Shown: positions 34,829-46,063, counted from the first letter of the stretch. The stretch is DNA of 64,000 nt from Sphaerotilus mobilis (GCF_004216565.1 NZ_SGWV01000008.1:744001-808000), one strand, 5' to 3'. Notes: a model not told the origin generated them from the sequence alone. Made by a program: numbers and translations.

Positions 34829-35893
34829 TCAGGCGAACCAGGTGGGCAGGTGAACCGTCGATGATTTGCCGACTCGGGCCGCGTCGCCCTCTTGCCACAG
34901 CTGAGCACGCGCATGGCCAAGGCCGTGAAGTTTTTCCAGAAACGGGCGGTGCGCCAGCAACTTGGTTTCGCTGGCCAGCGGAGCGAGCGCGTCCTGGGCA
35001 TCGATCAGGTGCCAGCGCAGCCGGCACAGACGACGCTGGCGAGGCCCGGCCAGACGGGCCGCCAGCCAGCTTTCGGCCGCGGCGGCATCGCAGGCCGCGC
35101 CCAGCTGGGCGGCCTCGCAACGGAAGGTTGCGTTGAAAGCGATCTCGGCAGCGCGGGCGCGGATCTCGGCCACGCTGGTCGGCGCCTTGGCCCCTGGTGC
35201 GGCATAGGCCAGCGGGCTGAGCATGACGATCAACAGGTCATCGGCCTGCGGACGGCCGTCCGGCGACGGCTCGACCAGTGGCGACAACGCCGGGTTGGCG
35301 CTGTAGCCGCCGTCCCACCAGGCCTCGCCGTCGACCTCGACCGCGTGGTGCAGCGTCGGCAGGCAGGCCGAGGCCATGGCCATGTCGACCGTCAGCTCAT
35401 GTTCGCGGAACAGCCGCAAGGCGCCGGTGCGTGCCGAGGTCGCCGCGATGTGCAGGCGCAGCGGGCTGGCCGCGCGCAGGCGCTCGAAGTCGACACAGCG
35501 CAGCAGCAGCTCGCGCAGCGGGTTCAGGCCCAGCGGGTTGAGCTGGTAGGGCGACAGCAGCTGGGTCCACTGCAGGGCGACGCGGGCCATCGGCGCGAGG
35601 CCCGGCTGGTCCGGGTCACCACCGGCAAACCACTCGAAGGGCAGGACCGTGCCGACCTCGGCCCAGAACGCGGCCAGCGCGGCGCGGGCAACGTCCGGGT
35701 CGCCACCGCCACGCGCCAGCCCGTCGGCGAGCACGATGGCGTTGAGCGCCCCCGCGCTGCTGCCGCTGACGGCGTCGAAGGCCCAGCGCCCATCGGCCAA
35801 CAGGGCATCCAGCACGCCCCAGGTGTAGGCCCCGTGGGCGCCGCCGCCCTGCAGGGCCAGGCTCAGTCGGACTGGCTTGCGGAAACCGTTCAT
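34829..35893 (-). CDS. patatin-like phospholipase
   Basis: 354-residue serine lipid hydrolase. Oxyanion-hole motif LQGGGAHGAY (about 13-22), nucleophile motif GSSAG (about 43-47), and catalytic aspartate in WDGGYSANPAL (about 210-220) are all present, so it should be active. No signal peptide is seen, which suggests a cytoplasmic enzyme. ATG 35893 is chosen because GGAAGG lies six bases upstream; the GTG six bases earlier would sit on top of that site. Divergent from the uvrD-type helicase gene with 70 bases between them. Confidence 0.93.
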   Translation of the reverse strand: MNGFRKPVRLSLALQGGGAHGAYTWGVLDALLADGRWAFDAVSGSSAGALNAIVLADGLARGGGDPDVARAALAAFWAEVGTVLPFEWFAGGDPDQPGLAPMARVALQWTQLLSPYQLNPLGLNPLRELLLRCVDFERLRAASPLRLHIAATSARTGALRLFREHELTVDMAMASACLPTLHHAVEVDGEAWWDGGYSANPALSPLVEPSPDGRPQADDLLIVMLSPLAYAAPGAKAPTSVAEIRARAAEIAFNATFRCEAAQLGAACDAAAAESWLAARLAGPRQRRLCRLRWHLIDAQDALAPLASETKLLAHRPFLEKLHGLGHARAQLWQEGDAARVGKSSTVHLPTWFA

Positions 35894-35951
35894 CGGCACC
35901 TTCCTGCGCCCAGGATGGGCGCGATGCTGCAGTGCAGTATGGCCACAAAAA

Positions 35952-35957
35952 TAGAAT
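35952..35957 (+). promoter_or_regulatory. -10 box directly before the helicase gene
   Basis: TAGAAT at 35952-35957 lies six bases before ATG 35964, so transcription should begin at or next to the start codon. No ribosome site exists in the interval. The -35 region is weak. Confidence 0.5.
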
Positions 35958-35963
35958 GCCCGG

Positions 35964-38399
<2,436 letters not shown>

Positions 38400-38404
38400 G
38401 CCCG

Positions 38405-38908
38405 ATGGCGAGCCTCGACAGCCTGTTCGGCGTCGTCTACCCCGGCCTCCGGCAGGCCCACATCGGCCTGGTCTACGCCAGCGTCGGCGTGTTCAGCGTG
38501 CGCTGGCTGGCCACCCTGGCTGGCGCGCGCTGGCCGATGGCCAACCACTGGCGCCACACCAGCATGGTGATCGACACCCTGTTGCTGACGGCCGGCGCAA
38601 CGCTGTGGGTCGGCCTGGGCCTGAACCCGCTGGTGCAGCACTGGCTCGGCGTCAAGCTCTTGCTGCTGGTCGCCTACATCGTGCTGGGCACCTTCGCACT
38701 CCGGCGCGCGCGCAGCTGGCTGGGCAAGGCGATCTGCGGGCTGGCGGCGCTGGCCGTGCTGGTGACGATGTTCAGCATCGCGCGACGCCATGACCCGGCG
38801 GGCTGGCTGCGCGGTGTCATCGGTCACGCACCGGACACGTTCAGCGCGCCGATCGCGTCCACCCCGGTGGGCGCCCGACCGTTGAACAGGCTGCGGGCCG
38901 CCGGCTGA
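38405..38908 (+). CDS. SirB2 family membrane protein
   Basis: 167-residue integral membrane protein with four predicted hydrophobic segments (about 12-30, 45-65, 75-93 and 103-122), the SirB2 family layout; YPGLRQAHIGLVYASVGVF at the start is typical. Named from a Salmonella locus affecting invasion gene expression, but the biochemical role is unknown. The last 40 residues are polar and unlike the family. It follows the helicase stop by five bases and probably shares its transcript. Confidence 0.8.
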   Translation: MASLDSLFGVVYPGLRQAHIGLVYASVGVFSVRWLATLAGARWPMANHWRHTSMVIDTLLLTAGATLWVGLGLNPLVQHWLGVKLLLLVAYIVLGTFALRRARSWLGKAICGLAALAVLVTMFSIARRHDPAGWLRGVIGHAPDTFSAPIASTPVGARPLNRLRAAG

Positions 38909-39010
38909 AGACGGGGTACCGTGCACCCTGATCCGGGCCCCGAGAGCCTGGACCCCAGAAGCGCCCAGCGACTCTCGCGCCCGGGCCGCTCGCCCGCTTG
39001 GAGACCGCCG

Positions 39011-39535
39011 ATGAGCACCGTGCCCGCCAGCCTGCATGCCAGTCCCGCCGCTGGCTATGACAGCCCCTTCGAGATGCTGACCAGCTGCCACGAGCGGGTC
39101 GAGCGCATGCTCGGCCTGCTCGAACGCCTGAGCGCGCATGTCGCCCGCCACGGCGCCGACACCAACGCCCGTTCCGCTGCAGGCGACCTGCTGCGCTACT
39201 TCGACCTGGCCGCACCGCATCACCACGAGGACGAGGAACGCCACGTCTTGCCCCGCCTGGTCGCCAGCGGCCATGCCGCGCTGGCTGAACGCCTGCGCGG
39301 CGAGCATCGGCGCATGGACCAGCTGTGGCGTGACCTGCGTCCGCTGCTGGTTGCCGTGACCGAGGGCCATGCGCCAGCGGCCGGCCTGCCGGATGTCGAG
39401 GGCTACTGCGCCCTCTACCGCGCCCACATCGTCGCCGAAGAAGCACACGCCTACCCGCTGACCCAGCCGATGCTCGATGCCACCGCGCTGCATGCCATGG
39501 GCGAAGAAATGGCCCGTCGGCGCGGCGTGCGCTAA
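39011..39535 (+). CDS. hemerythrin-domain protein
   Basis: 174-residue all-helical hemerythrin/HHE protein, expected to bind a di-iron centre. Iron-ligand candidates: His in SCHERVERM (about 20-26), the HHHEDEERHVLPRL cluster (about 73-86), the histidine of RGEHRRMD, and HIVAEEAHAYPL near the C-terminus. Relatives sense or scavenge oxygen or NO, or protect against oxidative damage. GGAG at 38999-39002 precedes ATG 39011. A reading from 38921 adds 30 unconserved residues. Confidence 0.87.
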   Translation: MSTVPASLHASPAAGYDSPFEMLTSCHERVERMLGLLERLSAHVARHGADTNARSAAGDLLRYFDLAAPHHHEDEERHVLPRLVASGHAALAERLRGEHRRMDQLWRDLRPLLVAVTEGHAPAAGLPDVEGYCALYRAHIVAEEAHAYPLTQPMLDATALHAMGEEMARRRGVR

Positions 39536-39545
39536 GGCGCCCGGC

Positions 39546-39588
39546 TTGACCGCTTCGGTTTGTTTTCCTACATTACTGACCAGTCAGT
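39546..39588 (+). promoter_or_regulatory. sigma-70 promoter with palindromic operator before the TetR gene
   Basis: TTGACC at 39546-39551, a 17-base spacer and TACATT at 39569-39574 form a good promoter. Immediately after it, 39575-39588, is ACTGAC-CA-GTCAGT, a six-base-arm inverted repeat over the expected start of transcription. A repressor bound there would block initiation, the classic arrangement for autoregulation by a TetR-family protein. Confidence 0.7.
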
Positions 39589-39634
39589 CATTAACTCACG
39601 CGACCGCTCTTGGTCCGTCTCGCCTGCCACGCCC

Positions 39635-40354
39635 GTGACCCCACCCCTGAACGCCACCGCCGACCCGGCCGATCCCGCCGACGCTGCGGCCCCCGCGCAC
39701 CAGCGTCGCAAGGCCGAACGGCCCGACGAGTTGCTCGATGCCGCGCTGTCGCTGTTCGTCGAGAAGGGCTATGCCGCCACCCGCATCGACGAGGTCGCGC
39801 GCCGCGCCGGGGTCTCCAAGGGCACGCTCTACCTGTACTACGCCAGCAAGGAAGAGCTGCTCAAGGAAGTCATCCGCAGCCGCCTGTCCACGCCGATCGC
39901 CGAGGCCTTCGAGACCGTCGCCGCCCACAGCGGCAACACGTCCGAGCTGCTGACGGAGGTGATCGCGCCCTGGTGGGCCCAGGTCATCGGCAGCGATGCC
40001 TCGGGCGTGTTCAAGCTGATCATCACCGAGGTCCGCAACTTCCCCGACATCGCCCAGTTCTACAACCGCGAGGTGGTCGAGCCTGGTCACCGGCTGATGG
40101 ACCAGGTGATCCGGCGCGGCATCGCCTCTGGCGAGTTCCGTGCCGTCGACGTGCCCGCTGCCGTGCACTCGCTGCTGCTGCCGATGATCATGCTGTGTGT
40201 GCACCGGCACTCGCTCGGCGCCTGCGAGGCGGTCAGCGACATGGGTCAGCCAATCGACTTCATCCGGGCCCACTTCGCGTTGTTGCTGCGCGGCCTGCAA
40301 CAGGCTGGCGACGTTGCCTCCGTGACGTCAGCCGCGTCGAAGGCCCAAACCTAG
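39635..40354 (+). CDS. TetR-family transcriptional regulator
   Basis: Repressor of about 239 aa. After an Ala/Asp/Pro-rich leader of about 25 residues comes the TetR helix-turn-helix domain: DELLDAALSLFVEKGYAATR then VARRAGVSKGTLYLYYASKE. The ligand-binding domain (about 90-220) is divergent. A longer frame from TTG 39560 overlaps the promoter and operator, so translation must start later; GTG 39635 is the first usable start after them, though without a strong ribosome site. It precedes methyltransferase, rhodanese and TolC genes, suggesting control of efflux. Confidence 0.87.
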   Translation: MTPPLNATADPADPADAAAPAHQRRKAERPDELLDAALSLFVEKGYAATRIDEVARRAGVSKGTLYLYYASKEELLKEVIRSRLSTPIAEAFETVAAHSGNTSELLTEVIAPWWAQVIGSDASGVFKLIITEVRNFPDIAQFYNREVVEPGHRLMDQVIRRGIASGEFRAVDVPAAVHSLLLPMIMLCVHRHSLGACEAVSDMGQPIDFIRAHFALLLRGLQQAGDVASVTSAASKAQT

Positions 40355-40377
40355 AATCGCGGGTTGACCCTCAACCC
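40352..40377 (+). promoter_or_regulatory. possible internal promoter and hairpin before the methyltransferase gene
   Basis: TAGAAT at 40352-40357 is a good -10 hexamer with no clear -35. It is followed by GGGTTGA-CCC-TCAACCC (40361-40377), a seven-base stem that would fold at the 5' end of the transcript. Confidence 0.4.
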
Positions 40378-40431
40378 CACCGCGCGATCCTTGATCGATC
40401 GCCGCGTCCGCCACCGGAAGGCCAGAACACC

Positions 40432-41085
40432 ATGAACGTCGAACAAGCCCGCTTCAACATGATCGAGCAGCAGATCCGTCCCTGGGACGTGCTGGACAGC
40501 TCGGTGCTGTCGCTGCTGGCCGTGGTCAAGCGCGAGGACTTCCTGCCCGCCGCCCACCGCAGCGTCGCCTTCATGGACCTGGAAGTGCCGCTGCCGGCCG
40601 GCCAGGTGATGCTGGCCCCGCGCGTCGAGGCCCGCCTGCTGCAGGACCTCGCGCCGCACCGCCACGAGAAGGTGCTCGAGGTCGGCGCGGGCAGCGGCTT
40701 CATGGCCGCACTGCTGTCGCACAAGGCCCAGCAGGTCGTCAGCCTGGAAACCCGCCCCGAGCTGGTGGCGATGGCCCGCGAGAACCTGCGCAACGCCAAG
40801 ATCATGAACGTCGAGGTTCGCCACGCCGATGGCAGCGACGTCACCGCCGTGGCCGGCCCCTGGGACGCGATCCTGCTGTCGGGCTCGGTCGCCGAGGTGC
40901 CGCAGACCCTGCTCCAGCAGCTCAAGGTCGGCGGCCGGCTCATCGCCATCGTCGGCCAGCTGCCGATGATGCGGGCCGTGCGCATCGTGCGCAGCGCAGA
41001 CGCCGCCTGGCGCACCGAGACGCTGTTCGACGTGGTCGCGCCGCGCCTGGACGGTTTCGGCGAGCCGACCCGCTTCAGCTTCTGA
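40432..41085 (+). CDS. PCMT-like SAM-dependent methyltransferase
   Basis: 217-residue protein of the protein-L-isoaspartate methyltransferase family. SAM-binding loop VLEVGAGSGF (about 81-90) and post-I acidic strand VVSLETRPEL are clear, and the N-terminus MNVEQARFNMIEQQIRPW is a recognised subfamily start. In true repair enzymes the segment before motif I reads GQTIS; here it is GQVMLAP, so the hydroxyl residues that contact the substrate are missing. It is therefore best described as PCMT-like. GGAAGG lies 13-18 bases before ATG 40432. Conserved placement before rhodanese and tolC suggests a shared process. Confidence 0.87.
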   Translation: MNVEQARFNMIEQQIRPWDVLDSSVLSLLAVVKREDFLPAAHRSVAFMDLEVPLPAGQVMLAPRVEARLLQDLAPHRHEKVLEVGAGSGFMAALLSHKAQQVVSLETRPELVAMARENLRNAKIMNVEVRHADGSDVTAVAGPWDAILLSGSVAEVPQTLLQQLKVGGRLIAIVGQLPMMRAVRIVRSADAAWRTETLFDVVAPRLDGFGEPTRFSF

Positions 41086-41104
41086 ACCCGCAGCGGAACC
41101 CTCG

Positions 41105-41446
41105 ATGCAGCAACTGACCGTCGCGCAGATCGGCCCCCAGCTGGCGCAATGGCGCGCCGAAGGCCGCCAGCCCGTCCTGCTGGACGTGCGCGAACCCTGG
41201 GAATGCGCCACCGCCAGCCTGAACGAGCCCAGCCTGGCGACGCTGGCCATTCCCATGCAGGAGATCCCGTCGCGCCTGGCCGAACTGCCCCGCGACGAGC
41301 CCATCCTGGCGCTCTGCCATCACGGCATGCGCAGCCTGCAGGTGGCGATGTTCCTGGACCGGCAAGGGTACCCCCATGTGTATAACATCATGGGTGGCAT
41401 CGATGCCTGGTCCCACCTGGTCGATCCATCCGTGCCGCGCTACTGA
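41105..41446 (+). CDS. single-domain rhodanese-like sulfurtransferase
   Basis: 113-residue rhodanese domain. The active-site loop is CHHGMRS with cysteine 71, which would carry a persulfide; LLDVREPWEC and YNIMGGIDAWS are family motifs. No signal peptide, so cytoplasmic. It lies 19 bases after the methyltransferase and 87 bases before tolC. The sulfur acceptor is unknown. Confidence 0.92.
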   Translation: MQQLTVAQIGPQLAQWRAEGRQPVLLDVREPWECATASLNEPSLATLAIPMQEIPSRLAELPRDEPILALCHHGMRSLQVAMFLDRQGYPHVYNIMGGIDAWSHLVDPSVPRY

Positions 41447-41533
41447 GCGCGACACGGCTTGCACCTTGTCCTGCCATCCGCCCTGCCGTCCGCCCTGCTT
41501 GAGGCCCACCTCCGGCACATCCGAGGATCCCCG

Positions 41534-42925
41534 ATGACCGTCATGCCCCGCCGCCTGCTCCAGTCCCGCCTGTCCCGTCCGTTCGGTCTGCCGCGTTTGC
41601 CCCGCCCCGCCCTGCTGGCCCTGGTGGCCATGCAGGCGCTGGGCTTCGGCCTGATCGCCACGCCGGCCAGCGCGCAGAGCCTGCGCGAGCTTTACGACAT
41701 CGCGCGCGGCTACGACGCCGGCTACTTGGCCGCCCTGTCGCAGGCCGAGGCCAGTCGGGCGCGGGCCGAGCAGGCCGAGGCGCTGCTGCGACCCACCGTC
41801 GGCCTGGTCAGCGGCGTCTCGCGCACGCAGACCGACACGCCGCTGGGCGGCATGCGCGGCCTGAACAATGCCAACGTCGGCGTCAGCGCGGTGCAGCCGC
41901 TGTGGAACCACGCCAGCTCGGCGGCGGTGGACAAGGCCCGCAAGTCGCTGGAGCTGATCGATGCCGACCTGGCCACCGCCGAACAGGACCTGATCGTGCG
42001 TGTCACCCAGGCCTACTTCGATGTGCTGGCCGCACAGGACGCGCTGGCGACCGCACAGGCCGGCAAGAAGGCAATCAGCGAGCAGCTGGCATCGGCTCGC
42101 CGCAACTTCGAAGTCGGCAACGCCACCATCACCGACACCCGCGAGGCCCAGGCCCGCTTCGACCTGTCGACCGCGCAGGAGATCGCCGCCGACAACGATC
42201 TGCGCAGCAAGAAGATCGCGCTCGATCAGCTGATCGGCAAGCCCGGCACCGAGCCGGCCCCGCTGGAGCAGCCGGTGGCCCTGCCCAGCTTGCCGGCCGA
42301 CGAGGTCGAGTCCTGGGTCGGCAAGGCGGCCGAGGCACCGAACGTGCGCAAGGCGCGCACCGCCTACGAGATCGCCAAGCTGGAGACGCGGCGCACGGAT
42401 GCCGGCGACCGTCCCACGCTGGACCTCGAAGGCAGCGCAGGGCTGTCGCACAACTCGGGCGTCGCTGCGACCTCGTCGGGCGGCACCGGCTTCACCAAGA
42501 ACGCCAAGGTCGGCCTGACCTTCAAGATGCCGCTCTACACCGGCGGCGCGGTCGACAACCAGGTCAAGGAGGCCGTGGCGCTCGAAGAGAAGTCGCGCAA
42601 CGACCTCGACAACGCCCGCCGTGCCGTGGCCCAGGCAACCCGCCAGGTCTACTTCGGCGTGCAGTCCGGCCAGGCCCAGGTCAAGGCGCTCGAAGCGGCG
42701 GAGTCCTCGTCCAAGCTGGCGCTGGAGGCGACGCAGACGGGCTACCGCGTCGGCGTGCGCGTCAACCTCGACGTGCTGAACGCGCAGACGCAGCTCTTCT
42801 CCACCCAGCGTGACCTCGCCAAGGCGCGCTACGACGTGCTGGTCAACGGCCTTCGCCTGCGCCAGGCGGCTGGCGTGCTGGCCGTGCCTGACCTCGACGC
42901 CGTCAACGCCTTGCTCAAGAAGTAA
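41534..42925 (+). CDS. tolC: TolC-family outer membrane efflux protein
   Basis: 463-residue outer-membrane channel. A signal peptide with a long basic leader ends at TPASAQS (about residue 47). The mature part has two outer-membrane-efflux repeats of long amphipathic helices: SLRELYDIARGYDAGYLAAL near its start, DTREAQARFDLSTAQE in repeat one, and GYRVGVRVNLDVLNAQTQLF in repeat two. TolC works with an inner-membrane pump or type I exporter, none of which is in the window. ATG 41534 is preferred over an in-frame reading from 41459 that adds a leader before the signal. Confidence 0.93.
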   Translation: MTVMPRRLLQSRLSRPFGLPRLPRPALLALVAMQALGFGLIATPASAQSLRELYDIARGYDAGYLAALSQAEASRARAEQAEALLRPTVGLVSGVSRTQTDTPLGGMRGLNNANVGVSAVQPLWNHASSAAVDKARKSLELIDADLATAEQDLIVRVTQAYFDVLAAQDALATAQAGKKAISEQLASARRNFEVGNATITDTREAQARFDLSTAQEIAADNDLRSKKIALDQLIGKPGTEPAPLEQPVALPSLPADEVESWVGKAAEAPNVRKARTAYEIAKLETRRTDAGDRPTLDLEGSAGLSHNSGVAATSSGGTGFTKNAKVGLTFKMPLYTGGAVDNQVKEAVALEEKSRNDLDNARRAVAQATRQVYFGVQSGQAQVKALEAAESSSKLALEATQTGYRVGVRVNLDVLNAQTQLFSTQRDLAKARYDVLVNGLRLRQAAGVLAVPDLDAVNALLKK

Positions 42926-42949
42926 GGCGGCGGGACCAGCGTCCGTCGG

Positions 42950-44290
42950 TCACCCCAACCGGGTCGATGCCAGCACCTGCATCACGGCCTCTGCCATGCG
43001 CCGGGCAGCGCCCTGATGCAGGGCCGCATAGGCCTTCGACGCCGTCACCATCTCCGTGCGGCGCCTGCTGTCATCGACCAGCGCGACGGCCGCCTGCACA
43101 GCCTCGACAAGATCCGTGACCCGCTGCGCCGCCAGCGCCTGCTCGGCCAGCGCGGCGGCCTCGGCGAAGTTGAAGGTGTGCGGCCCCATCACCACCGGAC
43201 AGCCGCAGGCCGCCGCCTCGATCAGGTTCTGCCCGCCCAACGGCGCAAAGCTGCCGCCCAGCAGGGCCACGTCGGCCAGCGCGTAGTAGGCCGGCATCTC
43301 GCGCATCGAGTCGCCCAGCCAGACGTCGGCGCCTGCCGCACCCGGATCCGCTGGCGATGCCAGTTCTTCACCCCAGCCGCTGCGGCGTGACAGGCTCAGC
43401 CCGTGAGCCTGCACCATCGCCGCGACCTCGTCGAAGCGTTGCGGGTGACGCGGCACCAGCAGCAGGCGCGGACGGCGCGCCGCATCGCCCTGCCAACGTG
43501 CCATGGCCGCGACCCAGGCCGACAGCAGCGGCTCGTCCTCGCCTTCGCGCCAGCTCGCGGCCAGCACGACTGGCCGACCGGCCGAAGCCCCTCGCCAACC
43601 GTGGCCGCGGGCCAGCAAGGCCGGCTCCGGCACCAGATCGAACTTCAGGTTGCCGCTGACCTGCACCTGCGGCGCGCCCGCCACGCGCAGGCGCTGCGCG
43701 TCGGCCTCGGTCTGCGCCAGCGCGACGGCAAGCGTCGCGACCGCCGGGCGCATCAGCGCATCCAGCCGATGGGCCTTCTGCAAGCTGCGTTCGGACAGAC
43801 GGGCATTGGCAATCACCATCGGCACGCCGGCTCGTGCGGCCTCGTGCTGCAGCACCGGCCAGACCTCGGTCTCCATCAGCACGCCGATGGCCGGCCGGTG
43901 ACGCTGCAGGAAGCGCCGCACGGCGCCCGGTGTGTCGATGGGCAGCCAGCGCTGCGCATCGCCGTCGCGCAGCAAGCCGGTGGCCGTCTCGCGGCCCGTG
44001 GCCGTGCCGCTGGTCAGCAGCAGGCGCAGGCCCGGATGCGCGGCACGCAGGGCCTGGATCAGGGGCTCGGCCGCGCGGGTTTCGCCCAGCGACACGGCGT
44101 GCAGCCACAGCGCGCCGGGCGGCGTCGCCGCACCCAGGCCCAGGCGTTCGGCCACCGCATGGCCGTACAGCGGTTCACGTCGTGCACGCAGCCAGAGCCG
44201 GCCGATCAGCAGCGGCGTCAGCAGGCGCATCAGCGTGGCGTAGGCCCCGCGCGCCAGGGCGGCACGCAGGGGGCTCACGGAATGAGCCAC
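42950..44290 (-). CDS. waaA: 3-deoxy-D-manno-octulosonic acid (Kdo) transferase
   Basis: Transfers Kdo to lipid A precursors at the inner membrane, an essential step of LPS core assembly. A 446-residue GT30 protein: an N-terminal membrane anchor (about 10-25), WLHAVSLGETRAAEPLI, METEVWPVL, GDSMREMPAYYALADVALLGGSF and PLGGQNLIEAAACGCPVVMGP. GTG 44290 is the first usable start after the phosphomannomutase stop (44293); GTG 44278 is an alternative. Runs as a pair with that gene. Convergent with tolC. Confidence 0.93.
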   Translation of the reverse strand: MAHSVSPLRAALARGAYATLMRLLTPLLIGRLWLRARREPLYGHAVAERLGLGAATPPGALWLHAVSLGETRAAEPLIQALRAAHPGLRLLLTSGTATGRETATGLLRDGDAQRWLPIDTPGAVRRFLQRHRPAIGVLMETEVWPVLQHEAARAGVPMVIANARLSERSLQKAHRLDALMRPAVATLAVALAQTEADAQRLRVAGAPQVQVSGNLKFDLVPEPALLARGHGWRGASAGRPVVLAASWREGEDEPLLSAWVAAMARWQGDAARRPRLLLVPRHPQRFDEVAAMVQAHGLSLSRRSGWGEELASPADPGAAGADVWLGDSMREMPAYYALADVALLGGSFAPLGGQNLIEAAACGCPVVMGPHTFNFAEAAALAEQALAAQRVTDLVEAVQAAVALVDDSRRRTEMVTASKAYAALHQGAARRMAEAVMQVLASTRLG

Positions 44291-44292
44291 CG

Positions 44293-45684
44293 TCAATGCG
44301 CCGCCTGCTGGACCTCGGCGCCGGGCATGACGCGGCGCAGCGCGGCCATGAAATCGGCCTGGATGCGGTGCAGCGCCCCCTCGGTGTGGCCCTCGAAGCG
44401 CAGCACCAGCACCGGCGTGGTGTTGGACGCGCGGATCAGGCCAAAGCCGTCCGGGTAATCGCCGCGCAGGCCGTCGATGGTGCCGATCGTCGCGCCCGGG
44501 AAATCGGCTTGCGCAACCAGCTGGGCGACGATCTCGTGCTGGTTGCCACCCGGCACCGCGACGTTCAGCTCCGGCGTGCTGAAGCTGGTCGGCAAGGCCT
44601 TGAGGACGGCGCTGGGATCGTCCACGCGTGACAGGATCTCCAGCAGGCGGCCGGCGGTGTACATCGCGTCGTCGAAGCCGTACCAGCGCTCGCCGAAGAA
44701 GATGTGGCCACTCATCTCGCCGGCCAGCGGTGCACCGGTCTCGCGCAGCTTGGCCTTGACCAGCGAATGGCCGGTCTTCCACATCATCGGCACGCCGCCG
44801 GCTTCGAGGATGCCGGCCGGCAGGCGCTGCGAGCACTTGACGTCGAACAGGATGGTGGCGCCCGGCTGGCGCGCCAGGATGTCGCGGGCGAACAGCAGCA
44901 TCTGGCGATCCGGGTAGATCACCTCGCCGTCCCGCGTGACCAGCCCGAGCCGGTCGCCGTCGCCGTCGAAGGCCAGACCCAGCTCGGCCTCGGTCGCGTG
45001 CACAACCTTGACCAGATCGGCGAGGTTCTCCAGCTTGGATGGGTCCGGATGGTGGTTGGGAAAGTTGCCGTCGACGCGGCTGTAGAGATCGATCACCTCG
45101 CAGCCGAGCGCCCGCAAGATGGCCGGCGACGTCGCCCCCGGGATGCCATTGCCCGAGTCGACGACGATCTTCATCGGCCGCGCCAGCCGGCAGTCGCCGG
45201 TGATGCGGTGGGTGTACTCCGGCACGATGTCCATGGCGGCGATCCGGCCGCCCGGGGCCTGCACATAGTCCTCGGCCTCCATGCGCAGGCGCAGGTCCTG
45301 GATGGTCTCGCCGTGGATCGCCACGCCCGCCAGCACCATCTTGAAGCCGTTCCAGTCCTTCGGGTTGTGGCTGCCGGTGACCTGGATGCCGCTGCGGCAG
45401 CCGTGCGCCCCGCGTGTCGCGGCCACGTAATACAGCATCGGCGTGGTGACGGCGCCCAGGTCCACCACGTCCAGCCCGGTCGACGCCAGCCCGCGCATCA
45501 GCGCCGCCGACAGCGCGGGCCCCGACACGCGCCCGTCCCGCCCGACGGCCACGGCCTTCTCCCCCGCCAGCACCGCTGCACTGCCAAAGGCCCGCCCAAG
45601 GTGTTCGGCAAAGTTCTCGTCGAGGGCCTGGCCCACGATGCCGCGAATGTCGTAGGCCTTGAAGGCGGAGGGGATGAGTTGCAT
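44293..45684 (-). CDS. algC: phosphomannomutase / phosphoglucomutase
   Basis: 463-residue enzyme of the alpha-D-phosphohexomutase family that interconverts hexose 6- and 1-phosphates for LPS and exopolysaccharide. Seen: FKAYDIRGIVG at the start, TGSHNP catalytic serine loop near 105-110, FDGDGDRLG metal-binding loop near 240, GEMSGHIFF sugar-binding loop near 325, and RASNTTPVLVLRFEG near the C-terminus. ATG 45684 starts the conserved domain; a reading from 45852 would run into the toxin-antitoxin leader. Its stop is two bases from the waaA start. Confidence 0.94.
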   Translation of the reverse strand: MQLIPSAFKAYDIRGIVGQALDENFAEHLGRAFGSAAVLAGEKAVAVGRDGRVSGPALSAALMRGLASTGLDVVDLGAVTTPMLYYVAATRGAHGCRSGIQVTGSHNPKDWNGFKMVLAGVAIHGETIQDLRLRMEAEDYVQAPGGRIAAMDIVPEYTHRITGDCRLARPMKIVVDSGNGIPGATSPAILRALGCEVIDLYSRVDGNFPNHHPDPSKLENLADLVKVVHATEAELGLAFDGDGDRLGLVTRDGEVIYPDRQMLLFARDILARQPGATILFDVKCSQRLPAGILEAGGVPMMWKTGHSLVKAKLRETGAPLAGEMSGHIFFGERWYGFDDAMYTAGRLLEILSRVDDPSAVLKALPTSFSTPELNVAVPGGNQHEIVAQLVAQADFPGATIGTIDGLRGDYPDGFGLIRASNTTPVLVLRFEGHTEGALHRIQADFMAALRRVMPGAEVQQAAH

Positions 45685-45734
45685 GGTGGAGATGGGCGCT
45701 GGCCGGCGCCGGGTGAGGGTCAGGGACGGGCGGG

Positions 45735-45762
45735 ATTGTAGGAAGCCAACCAGGCCTGCCGA
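45735..45762 (-). promoter_or_regulatory. promoter of the phosphomannomutase-waaA pair
   Basis: Read on the minus strand: TCGGCA (45762-45757), 16-base spacer, TACAAT (45740-45735). The -10 matches consensus at five of six positions. It lies in the divergent gap shared with parD and leaves a leader of about 45 bases. Confidence 0.5.
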
Positions 45763-45811
45763 GTCAGCACACTCATTGACAACCATTGATAGCCCGCAGG
45801 AAGATCCAGCC

Positions 45812-46063
45812 ATGAGCACCAACACCATGAGCTTTGCCCTCCCAGAGGCCATGCGCAGCTATGTCGATCAGCGGGTGCGCTCCGGGCAGTACGGCAACAC
45901 CAGCGAATACCTGCGCGAACTGATCCGCCGCGATCAGGAGGACCAGGCCCGGAAACGGCTGCGCGAACTGATCACCGAAGGCCTCGAGTCCGGCCCAGGT
46001 GCCGCTCTCACATCCGAACGGGCCGCCGACCTGAAAAAGCGTGCCCTGGGCGACCTGCGTTGA
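45812..46063 (+). CDS. ParD-family antitoxin
   Basis: 83-residue ribbon-helix-helix antitoxin: MSFALPEAMRSYVDQRV forms the DNA-binding strand and helix, followed by GQYGNTSEYLRELIRRDQ, the classic ParD signature. The C-terminal third would wrap the toxin. CAGGAAG at 45798-45804 is the ribosome site for ATG 45812. It should repress its own promoter, which lies in the gap shared with the phosphomannomutase gene. Overlaps the toxin gene by four bases. Confidence 0.93.
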   Translation: MSTNTMSFALPEAMRSYVDQRVRSGQYGNTSEYLRELIRRDQEDQARKRLRELITEGLESGPGAALTSERAADLKKRALGDLR

